DNA from: Anticarsia gemmatalis
Taxonomy: Eukaryota > Arthropoda > Insecta > Lepidoptera > Erebidae
Reading direction: 5' to 3'
Length of the DNA stretch: 64,000 bases
Assembly (NCBI RefSeq): GCF_050436995.1
Contig: NC_134763.1
Coordinates: forward strand, 9,481,001-9,545,000
The notes beneath the pieces are model-generated. The model was not told where the DNA came from, searched no databases, and saw only the letters and a program-made list of their open reading frames with translations. This document shows, one piece after another, positions 46,510 to 56,170 of this stretch. Position numbers and translations under genes: made by a program. Position 1 is the first letter of the stretch, and the number at the start of each line of letters is the position of its first letter.

Positions 46510-46736
46510 TCCATAGCCAGTTGCACTCACTGGTCGGTAAACGATCTGCGAGTTAAGCAAACTTTGGCCCGATTATTCTATAGATGGGTGACCGCCTAGT
46601 GGTATTTGAACTGGGCGTCTCCGTGCTTCGGGCATGTAAAAAGTCGGTCCCAGTTGTTGTCAATTAAGATAGTCGTTAAGCCATGTCAAAAGCCTTCGGG
46701 CGGCTTGAACAACTTTGACACTAGGTTGATCACTAA
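46510..46736 (+). mobile_element. 5S-like SINE (family S3), copy 2
   Basis: 'CACTGGTCGGTAAACGATCT', 'GCGAGTTAAGCAA' and 'TAGATGGGTGACCGCC' match the 5S-like head at 6060-6122. 'GGGCGTCTCCGTGCTTCGGG', 'AAGTCGGTCCCAGTTGTTGT' and 'GGGCGGCTTGAACAACTTTG' follow. The downstream half of the strong stem seen at 6225-6265 has been lost here. Confidence 0.68.
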
Positions 46737-46740
46737 CCAT

Positions 46741-46862
46741 ACAACTTCATACACCACTTAATACATGTGTGACTTCATACATTGTGAATTATGTCATTGA
46801 TATCACTGTTTTATGTCGATTGCGTTGGAGTAATTTGTATGAAAGATAGTGTTGGGAAATAA
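46741..46862 (+). repeat. Uninterrupted copy of the split repeat (empty site)
   Basis: 'TCATTGATATCACTGTTTTA' followed by 'TGTCGATTGCGTTGGAGTAA' runs through the point where copy 2 of the 2-kb element is inserted in the sister unit. It may be the 3' part of the S3 SINE, since it follows directly on it. Confidence 0.75.
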
Positions 46863-48464
46863 AGTTGACCGATGGATGGATGTTTTTATTGTTCCCCATT
46901 TTGAAAAAGTGCTATTAAACTTTTATGCTGTCTGGTTGATTTCGTTGTTCATGTAGTAAAAGTAATTTTTAAAATTAATGTTGACGAAAGTATATAAATG
47001 TTGAGACAAGAATATTCATAATATAAGCAGCATTTGTGAAGTTTGAGCAATTGCTATAAGGCTGAAATATTTTGTTAATCTCCAACACGTGACGGAATAG
47101 AAAACAATTTCCGAAATAAATTGGCACGTAAGCTTAAAAAGGGTCAATGCCCTTGACCATTGTTGAAACGAATTCAATATCAAAAATAAACGAAAACAAT
47201 ACCATACACGTGGACATAAAATGTTGCCAGTACAAAAAATATAGTCTTTAGTGAAAATAAATACGAATTCATAAGACGTTCCAATTAAAACTGAGAAGCC
47301 TGTCGTGTAAAATCATTGTTTAAAAACTTTGACATCACAAAGTTGCCTTGTTAAAATTATTTTTCGCCATTTTTCGGTAATGGCGACCCTGTAGGCTTAC
47401 TAAGGATATTCGAAACTAAATTTTGTTAAAAATGTAAGACCTTTTTCTTATTTTATCTAAATTATAGAACAAAGAGCACCAAATTATGAATAGTAGGTAT
47501 TATGTTGAACAAGTCTGATAGAATACGAAGATTATCCATACTTTAGATTTAAAATCATGTCCGTAAGCCTGTTTTCTATTTGTTCCGCTTCATGTATTAA
47601 CCGCTTAACCAATTTGAAAGAAATATAGCGTAAACATAGTTTAAGATTTAGGAGATTATTTTAATTTTTGAAAGATAAAACTGAGTACGGAAGACATACA
47701 TTATTGTCTCATATTTTGAATTTAAAAATAAAATCGCGGCCAATGGAACTACCGTTTTATTACATTTTCGATTTTAAATGAATCAGAGTAGACCCCCAGT
47801 CCCCAAACTTTATTTCAATAACACAGAACAAATCTATTAATTAGCCGATTCATAAAAAGTATTTTATTGAAGGAACATTTCGTACAAGAACATTTCTTTG
47901 TGAAACCGTATTGTGTTCAGTATTTATTCGAGTATTAGAAACGCTCAAATAAGATTTGAGCTTACAAGTGTAAGCTTGTAATTATAGAGCTTACAAGACA
48001 AGATAAATATTTTGTTGTTTTGTTTTGGGACAATTTTGTGAAAATATTTTTGGTACTAAAATTTGCTTGTGACTCTTATAATGTTAAGTAGTAATTTAAT
48101 GTTTATGTTTTAGTAGATTGACTTTGTGTAAGTTAAACAATTAAATTAATAAAGAATGAAGAAGCCTGTTCCAATATTACTTTGCCAAATAGCTAAAGCT
48201 AAACTAGCCAAATAGCTGTTAAACTAACTAAGATGAAATAGTTAAATTAATGCATTGAAGTTGCTGTTAACCTGACAAGGGTATTCGAAGGTCTAGGTTA
48301 ACTTAGTTTTATCAAAATTCTTTACAACCTTTCAACTCACTAACTTCATTTATAAATCTCAACCAAGCAATCTTTATAAAATAAAACCAACATGTTCTCG
48401 AAAAGAAATATAAAAACCAAATAAAATTCTAGAACGCATCAAATCGTACCACGTGAACAAAACC
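46863..48464. other. Nothing recognisable
   Basis: AT-rich DNA. A small inverted repeat around AAGTGTAAGCTTGTAA (about 47960-47985) and an 'AAATAGCTAAAGCTAAACTA' stutter (48188-48230) are the only structure seen. Confidence 0.4.
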
Positions 48465-48600
48465 AGTAAATCTCGCGCGCAAATGAACACGTCCGTACAG
48501 CGATCGGATGCAATACATCTACGGTTCGAGACGGCCGGCCCGGCATAAATTGCCTGAAGACGCAGCAACCGATGCGAAACAAATTTATTGTTACGACTTC
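48465..48600. other. GC-rich island, unknown
   Basis: 'AATCTCGCGCGCAAATGAAC', 'GTACAGCGATCGGATGCAAT' and 'GAGACGGCCGGCCCGGCATA'. Like the island at 23460 it contains GGCCGGCC, an octamer that should be rare in DNA this AT-rich. A 64-codon minus frame (48374-48568) crosses it without a known domain. Confidence 0.42.
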
Positions 48601-48884
48601 TATTTTGATCGTGTGTAGAGGTATAAAGAGTTGATTATGGTTACAATTTATGGATGGTTCTCTTTGATGCGATGTGTTTTTGAAATGGTTTGTTTCTTCG
48701 AGTATATGTTATGAAAGGGTGTAGATAAATACGAAAGTGCTTTGAATTGGTAGGTTTGGAAAGTAAACAGTTGTTGATAAATAGTATATCTTAGTCTTGC
48801 GATACACTTGCGAAACCTTCTTCGCCGAATAAGTACTTCAGCACATTCGCTATGTTACTTAAGTCACTTATGTCAGAGACTACT
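48601..48884. other. Nothing recognisable
   Basis: Spacer between a GC-rich island and an M1 fragment. Confidence 0.4.
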
Positions 48885-49025
48885 ATCGCATATTGACAAC
48901 CAGTTAATTATTAATAATTATGCGGGACAACTTCATCAGCGCCCTTAGCGGATGCCCTAGGAACTATTTTTGCAATACATTTTGCTGTCAATCTCTCGAT
49001 ACTCGATAGTACCGCTTAAGAATTG
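48885..49025 (+). mobile_element. M1 MITE, degraded
   Basis: 'ACTATCGCATATTGACAACC', 'TCATCAGCGCCCTTAGCGGA', 'CCTAGGAACTATTTTTGCAA' and 'CTCTCGATACTCGATAGTAC' follow the M1 order. The arms are mutated. Confidence 0.62.
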
Positions 49026-50544
49026 CGCTTCAGACCAGCCAAAATTACATTACGTTACTTGCTAAAATAAATAGGACTAAAACTATTGAAACGTCAAATC
49101 AAAATAATGAATGCATGAACGCGTTAATTCCAATATTGTATTAGATATTTGTAAATTCATATTCTGAATAGTATCAAAAATAATAAGAGAATGTTGTAGA
49201 AAATCACAAAACTCAACCAGGCGAAACAAACCTAGATATTATATCAAGAACTGAGACTAAACTTAGACGTCCTTTAGTCCCAAATTCATCGACCTCGGCC
49301 CAAATAAATTTGTATCACAGATATTGAGAAGACTAGATGGCGCAAACCTTAAATCTGAGCTTACCATTTAAAGGGGGAAACGAGTAAATATTTATCTGTT
49401 GCGACGGAATAATAATCACTATGTACAATGTACATACATTTATATTCACAACAGGTATTCGGTCAGTTAGTTCCATATATGCATAGTAAGTATTTGTACT
49501 AGAATTTGTGCCTGTATAATACAGGTGTTGTACATAATATATATTGGTGCTGCAAAAGGACAACTTATTACGTAGTTTCTGATACATGTGGTGCTCTAGG
49601 CAATTATTATTACCAAATTCAGACAGAAAAGCCATCAGATTTTTTTACCTAAGAGTATATTATGTAAATATAGTTGTGCGCTCGAAGACAAAATTATTTT
49701 GGTCGAGAGTGTATTTGTTATATCCAGTCCGTTCAATATCTGTGATTCGGACCGAATATTTAAATGAATGAAGGGCTTATTTCGCGGAAAGGTCATGAGG
49801 TTTTGGAGCTACGTCAACTCTTCCCGGACCCTTTAGGGAACATAGACTACTTTTCTAGTTTACACTGAATGGATGTCTTCATTTAAAAGGTCTGTTGAAC
49901 TCGGTTTGTTTAATATCATTGATGTAAATTAGGTTAGTACCTAATATAGACGATTTTATTCTGGGAACGTTCCCGAACGACAGCGTTGCGGAAGAGTACT
50001 ATGACGCATAGTGCGCTTCCCATATTTAGAAAGATTTGTTCAACTAATTAAAATAAGAAATAATAAAAAATTGGACAACCACCACAAAGAAATCAACTAC
50101 TCATGACTGTAGGTTGACGAACTTAGTGTGTATGCTATTATTATTAATGTATGTCTGAAACAAAATGTTCTTGTTTAGTAATGGAAATCAAACGTACCAC
50201 TCCTGTCTTCATTATAGTGGCATTTCTTGTTATTTAACACTTGCGTCCTATATACGTAAGAATAACTCATAACCAGTCCATATCGTAGCATAATATCCGT
50301 ATTTCCAAAAACTAAATCCCTTCTCATACAATTCGCTAACCAAAAATGTAGCCTAAAATCTATTAATTTAAAATCCTAACTAAAATGTACCGATAAAACC
50401 ACTAGCTTTGTTCCAAAATGTTCCTAGCAAATAAAATAAAAGCAGACGAGTGAATCGATTTAGAAATTTGAAAGTGAAATTTTGAGCTGTATACTTAATT
50501 GGGGATGTTGGAACATTTTGAACCTTTCTAAACAGTTTTCAGTA
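49026..50544. other. No recognisable gene
   Basis: Contains a 100-codon minus frame (49333-49635) of low complexity and no domain, a GC-richer patch at 49780-49850, and one perfect three-unit heat-shock-element-like string, GGAACGTTCCCGAAC, at 49964-49978. No gene is supported. Confidence 0.4.
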
Positions 50545-50936
50545 TGTCCACGCTAGTGCGCTACTGCTGTTAACTTGTATTTTCATTACGCAATGCGATA
50601 ATTGAGGCCGAAAGCCGACTATTGTCGGTTCCATGTGACTGTCATGCATCAGAAAATGCGCTATTGTACATTCTCAGTGCTAGTTCATGACTACTTACAT
50701 AAGTAAAGACGACTTATGGCTATTAATATTATGTACACGTGACACACACAACATGATAAAACAGTTCTATTAAAAACTATGAAGTCCTCTTTCTTTCGTA
50801 TTGTTAATAGTCTAATTTCAAAGTTATTCAAGCCATCTAGACTTTTGATATGGCTAAACTACTGTCATCTTTCACTCCAACCAACAGCTTACGTACTCTT
50901 CAAAGTACGAAAACGCTCAGTTCACTAGCGTGGACA
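50545..50936. mobile_element. 392-bp inverted-repeat element (MITE family M2)
   Basis: TGTCCACGCTAGTG at 50545-50558 is an exact complement of CACTAGCGTGGACA at 50923-50936. An A precedes it and a T follows, so the duplication could be AT or the repeat one base longer. The interior is non-coding. No second copy is seen in the window. Confidence 0.7.
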
Positions 50937-52290
50937 TTCCTCAAGCGATTTCTGTGTACAATTTGCATTGCGACTTTTACCCTGGGGGGTAAATAATCGG
51001 AAATTTATGGAAGATTCCCGACTAATCGACGATTGGATTATTATTGATTTTTGCTACAGTTTAACTTGGGTTATTGGTTACTTAGGAACGGGTTGCTGCT
51101 TAAATACGACTTTGTATTATAATTGAGAATGTTTTCATAACATTTTGTATAACTTTTCTAGTAGCCACGAACCAAATGTATTTTTAAATATTACTGAGTG
51201 ATAATGGTAAAAAAAATATGCATCTCGAATAGATTTTTCAGGGGTTCACTGTCTTTAAAATAATGACATTATAGTATATCGTAGTAAAATCTTTAGTTTG
51301 CGTCGAAATTATTCATGTAACTGACTACTAAATATATTAGGCTGTGTTATCTTTAAAATACACTTAGCAAATAGCATCATACTTTAGAAAAACTTGCGTT
51401 TAAATTAATAGAATGAACAACTAAGTTCATTGACCCCACTTAAAACCTTGCTACAGCAAAACAAAATGCTCTTTTCAAAGCTTTATTCATCAAAAACAAG
51501 AAAATCGCTCACCCTCCGTACAAACATTATACAAATCAAGTTAGACTTGAAACAACTTTATCCTTCAAATTAATGTTGAACCTTTCAATTAATAACATTG
51601 GACGTATTTGTGCAAAAGGGAACCAAGAAATACCAAAATAAAATTAATACAGCTTCAAAGATGCATACTTCCATTCAATTTATAAAAAGCAATTTGTAAA
51701 TTAGACAGGTTTGTCCATCCTTGCATAAAACAATAATTTTGGATACTTTAGTATCCATTGGACGTTTGAGTAGCTAAAAGAGTTTATCTGAAAACAAACA
51801 CTATCAGTAGATGAATCAAATATTGAATTATTCCAGAATTAAAGTAAACTTGCATATTACCTTAGATTGAAACATCTAATGATTAATGAACCTAACTTCC
51901 TCTTAACACACGGCTGAAATATCATTTTGTGACCACGCCCAGCATAAACTGCGACAAAGGGTCAAGCAATTCTATACGAAATGTGTTTTCGCATCGTGAA
52001 ACGTTTTGTTATTAAACATGCAACGCGAAATTTTAAGCGATATAAGATACCTTGGTTCCTATTTACATAAATACGTCCAATTGTCGTCTGTGCGTTGATT
52101 TGACAACAAGTTTATCTTGAATGTAACTTGCCGGTCAAGTGTTTGAATTGTCAAAGAAAACGGTTTTTGCTGAGTTTCAAGTGTTCGAGCTCACTTAGCC
52201 GCTATTGAGAGTCAATGAGTACTAATTTTATGAAATATCTTTTAAGCGAAGTTGATTTTGATAAATGTGAATATGAAAACAACATACTTA
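50937..52290. other. Nothing recognisable
   Basis: AT-rich DNA without open frames of note or repeats that I can name. Confidence 0.4.
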
Positions 52291-52557
52291 TATCATCACG
52301 CCTGCTATACCCGAAAGTTAAGGCAGAAGTGTGGAATACAACCACGTTACACCATAGACAATGTTAAGGCCATGTAATAGGAGGCGAGCCTATATTTGCT
52401 ATACACCGGACACGTTACCGAAGTTTGGGTGACTATTGTGAAATTGTACTTATATAATTTAGGAAATACCAAAAGCACTTTGCCCGACCCGGAAATTGAA
52501 CCCTAGACTTCATGATCAGCAGTTGATTATACTACCGATCGCGTCGCAGAGACAATC
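52291..52557 (-). mobile_element. tRNA-headed SINE, nearly full length (family S2)
   Basis: On the minus strand the head reads 'TGCGACGCGATCGGTAGT' (A box region, 52531-52548) and 'GGGTTCAATTTCC' (B box, 52491-52503) at tRNA-like spacing. The body includes the complement of 'TAATAGGAGGCGAGCCTATA' and ends near 'TATCATCACGCC'. It is non-coding, and it is not a functional tRNA gene because the stems are eroded. Partial copies are at 5210, 17830, 25480 and 58685. Confidence 0.75.
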
Positions 52558-52965
52558 GAATAACATTGTAACATATCGTTAATATCTTTAAAATAAGCAA
52601 TATATAATGTAAGAACAAATTTTCACACAGAAACCATAATTTATTCATTCAAACATACAGAACAGAATACTTACAATAATTCTCAAGAACAAATTCTCCA
52701 GTTTACAATACTAGCCACTAACACAACAGTTACCACCACACGGACTATAGATCAGAGACGTGCAAACGAGCGCTAATAACTATTGGCATAGATAACCTAC
52801 GAATAGGTCTTAACTAGAAAGTCTGAGCAGACGAACTGCATTTGAACTGCAAATGAACCACTTTTATGTTGGAATTAATATATATTAATGTAATGTTCAG
52901 CAAATAAACTGTATTTTTATTATTAGTTTTTTTATTAAAATTGGTTTAATACATTTATTGAAGGC
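52558..52965. other. Nothing recognisable
   Basis: AT-rich spacer. Confidence 0.4.
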
Positions 52966-53070
52966 AAAGTCCCCAACCCGCATATGGCCAGCGTGGTGGA
53001 CTTAAAGCTTAACCCCTCCTTCGTTTGGGAGGAGACCCTTGCCCAGCAGTGGGACAGTAATGGGTTAAAA
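52966..53070 (+). mobile_element. LINE-type tail (family L3), best copy
   Basis: 'AAAGTCCCCAACCCGCATAT', 'GCCAGCGTGGTGGACTTAAA', 'GTTTGGGAGGAGACCCTTGC' and 'CCAGCAGTGGGACAGTAATG', in the order known from LINE 3' ends in Lepidoptera (recall). No coding part. Confidence 0.72.
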
Positions 53071-54589
53071 AAATCATTGAATAACTCACACAAAGTCATT
53101 GGATTGCAAAATAAGCAGAGCTGTACTATGGACTAGACAATTTGTTGATGGCTTGAATACATCAAAAGTACCGAGCCTTACTGAACGTTCAGCAAGTTGA
53201 AAACGCAATATCTGACTATTGCTAGAAGCTATTTTCAGTCTAGTTGACGTACCAACTTACCAATGCCCTCAGCCAGTAATTTTTTATGTAGACTTAGCCG
53301 TGAAATTTCGAATCAAAACCAAAATCAAATCATCTATTTAATGGGTCAATTATTTACACTTATGATAGTTGTTACAATAAAATTACTAAATCCAAATTCC
53401 GAGGGTAAAAGCTCCAAGAAATCCACAATGACTCATTATTTCTTTTTGCAGTTCCATCAATTGTACTAGAATCACCAACAATTTTCCGCAGATCGTCTGC
53501 ATCTTCCACCCTTAGAAACATGCACTAAACTAATTGAGTTTGAGCACTTAATTTAGTGCGGTTTCGCTCGCAATAAGTGAAGTAATAACAGTATCCCTGT
53601 AGCGGGAGCGAACTGTAAATCACTTGGTGCTTTGCTTCAAGGAGAAACAGAAATGCTTGAAGAATGAGGAAAAGATGTGTTAGCTATGATTTGTTTTTGT
53701 TAAGAGTTAGGTGTTTTGCAGTAAGTGTGTTTGAGGTTGTGTGGTCGGTAGTATGCTTTTTGTTCCGTAAATTATCTTGGTGTTCTAGACAAATTTTTAA
53801 TCGTATTGAAACAGAGTATCTTTTCTATGCTTATACATTGCAATCCAATAGTATTAAAATAAAATCCTTAAAAGATATTGTATGTTAAGCAAAAATATTT
53901 TACGTCTCGTGGTTATTACCCACGACAACAAGGCTACTGAATAACGTAGTTGTTCAGTGGTTAATTAATGCGCGGTTATGGCGTTATGTTTTCTGCAAGA
54001 AAGCATTCACTCATTATAGCCTATAATATAATTGCAATGCCTGAAAAAAGTTACTAAGTTGCCACTACCCTAATATAAGATCCTTTTGTATATAACTTAG
54101 TAAGCAATAAATGATTTGAATTTGAATTTGAATATTATCAAACAAATTTTCACATTTGAAATATTGGCAGGACGATAATAATAATATGTTTTGTTTTAGT
54201 CACTTTAATAATTAATACTATTATTCAATGAGAACCACAACAAAATCAGATAGTATTTACTGAACAAATAAAAAGATCTACCAGATTCTACCGTGAACAG
54301 TAGAATACTGTACAATCTCTGTAAACGGGAATATTCATTAAACTTGCTCGTATCGACTGTAGTTTGTATTACGTTTTATTATTAGTTGTTACTCTGATAG
54401 ATGTTTAAATAGTTCTAATAGTTTAAGTGCTTTTTGTTCGTTTGATCGTTTCTAGGTTAATATATGTCTTTTCATTTATGGGTATAATTTAGAAGATACG
54501 CAAATAAGATTTTTGTGTTCTAGATCAAAGACGCTGATGAAATAATATATTTTTACAAATTCGTACCTGTTTTCAATTATTTCTAGGTA
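53071..54589. other. No recognisable gene
   Basis: AT-rich DNA with short open frames (53263-53469 and 53664-53888, plus) lacking domains. A small GC-richer patch at 53555-53620 ('TTTCGCTCGCAATAAG', 'GTAGCGGGAGCGAACTG') has weak dyad symmetry. Confidence 0.4.
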
Positions 54590-54660
54590 TTTTTTCCTCT
54601 CCCTTATTCCAGGCAACGAATGACCCTTGCCCAGCAGTCGGACAATTATGGGCTAGTATT
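54590..54660 (+). mobile_element. L3 tail scrap
   Basis: 'GAATGACCCTTGCCCAGCAG' followed by 'TCGGACAATTATGGGCTA' matches the last third of the L3 copy at 52966. Confidence 0.5.
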
Positions 54661-55469
54661 TTTAATTATCTCTTTAATTCATAAATCTCATTACGGGAGA
54701 GCACCAGTGCCTTTGGGCTTGAATTTTCTGATTAATTTTATTGAAAAATCGTATTCTTGAAAAAAAATGATGTTGTTATTCACTAAATTCATTCATCAAA
54801 AGAAGAAAAGTATTCTCAGAAGAAAGTCCATCAAAAATATTAATACTTTTGCACTCGAAATTTATAATTAAATACAATTTCATTACCAATAACTTAAAAA
54901 GAACTTAACCGCTGAATGTCAAATAAAATTAATAATCTCATATTTTTTATTCGACGTAAAAATAAAATGACTTTAATACACCTTAAAAACTTTTCTTATT
55001 ACGATATCTGAACGGTCAATTTTATTATTAATCTCAATAAAATCTTTATTACCAACAAAACTCGAGATATAATTTGAATAAAAATTTAACAAAAACTCAA
55101 ACTTTCTAATTAGAATGGTACTAATTAAATAGTTTCTTTAATGGTGTGACTTTGATACGTTTTCTGAGTGCATGAAACTTGCACGTCGCTAAAATTCTGC
55201 ACTTCAATAAATAATTCTTGGAATTCGTGTGCTGTATGCTTTTAGTGCACTTCAGTGTAAACCACTAGGAGGTACGAAGACCGGTCCGCTTTGATGTGGC
55301 GATACCGGCTGTTACACAAAATGGTTGCTACTGTAATTCTGAATTATTATTAAGGCCAGTGTTTATGGACGCTTTGATTACCCTTACTATATACATACAG
55401 CAACATTTATTTAATGCTGCAGTATGACTATACCTATTCCGAACATCGTATGTATGCATTTTTTTCCTC
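54661..55469. other. Nothing recognisable
   Basis: AT-rich spacer. Confidence 0.4.
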
Positions 55470-55717
55470 AGTTCGTAGTTTAGTTGACAACACCCGTGCG
55501 GATCGATTTTTGAGGTTAAGCTACGCTAGCCGATGGTGTTCTGTAGATGGGTTGTTGATATCGAGTTCCTCCGTGTTAGCAAGGCGCATTAAATTGTAGG
55601 TCCCAGCTGTAATTTTCAAAGATCTTTGACAGTCGTTAACAGTCAGAAGCTTGAGAGTCTGACAACCAGTCTTACCGATAGATATCGTGTTATAGCCCAG
55701 GTAACTGGGTTGTGGAT
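55470..55717 (+). mobile_element. S1 SINE, 3'-truncated
   Basis: Head 'AGTTCGTAGTTTAGTTGACA', 'GCGGATCGATTTTTGAGGTT' and 'AAGCTACGCTAGCCGATGGT', then 'GAGTTCCTCCGTGTTAGCAA', 'GACAGTCGTTAACAGTCAGA' and 'AGGTAACTGGGTTGTGGA', where it stops. It lacks the last part present at 16300-16395. Confidence 0.77.
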
Positions 55718-55794
55718 CTTTATTCCCTTTGAATTTCCCTATATTCGTCGACATAGTCTTTTGTTAGATAAAGACCGCGTCAATAAGTATGAAT

Positions 55795-56048
55795 AACTAG
55801 CTGACCCGCGCAATTTCGCTTGCGTCACATAAGAGAGAATGGGTCAAAATTTTTTCCCATTTTTGTACTCCTATTTTCTTGTTCTGGTATTCTCCTATTG
55901 GTCATAGCGTGATGATATATAACCTATAGCCTTCCTCGATAAATGGGCTATCTAACACGAAAGAAATTTTTCAAATCGGACCAGTAGTTCCTGAGATTAG
56001 CGCGTTCAAACAAATAAACAAACAAACTCTTCAGCTTTATGATATTAA
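55795..56048 (+). mobile_element. LINE-type 3' tail (family L1), plus half of a converging pair
   Basis: Complete L1 tail from 'AACTAGCTGACCCGCGCAAT' to 'CTTTATGATATTAA'. It abuts a second L1 tail in the opposite orientation. Confidence 0.8.
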
Positions 56049-56170
56049 TCTATACTAATATTATAAAGCTGAAGAGTTTGTTTGTTTGTTTACCAGTGAA
56101 AAATGTTACAAAAACGGGGAAAATTATGATTCTCTTATGTGACGCAAGCGAAGTTGCGCGGGTCAGCTAG
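56049..56170 (-). mobile_element. LINE-type 3' tail (family L1), internally deleted
   Basis: Begins 'TCTATACTAATATTATAAAG' and ends 'AAGTTGCGCGGGTCAGCTAG'. The 'AACGCGCTAATCTC' to 'CGATAAATGGG' part is missing. With the preceding copy it forms an inverted pair whose tails meet at about 56048. Confidence 0.78.

Noticed and set aside
49964..49978. Perfect three-unit heat-shock element GGAACGTTCCCGAAC
   Set aside because: Only nine bases are specified by the consensus, so one match in 64 kb is near chance, and no gene lies next to it.
52491..52548. A possible tRNA gene on the minus strand (A and B box visible)
   Set aside because: The stems do not close as a tRNA, and the boxes belong to a SINE whose body is repeated elsewhere in the window.
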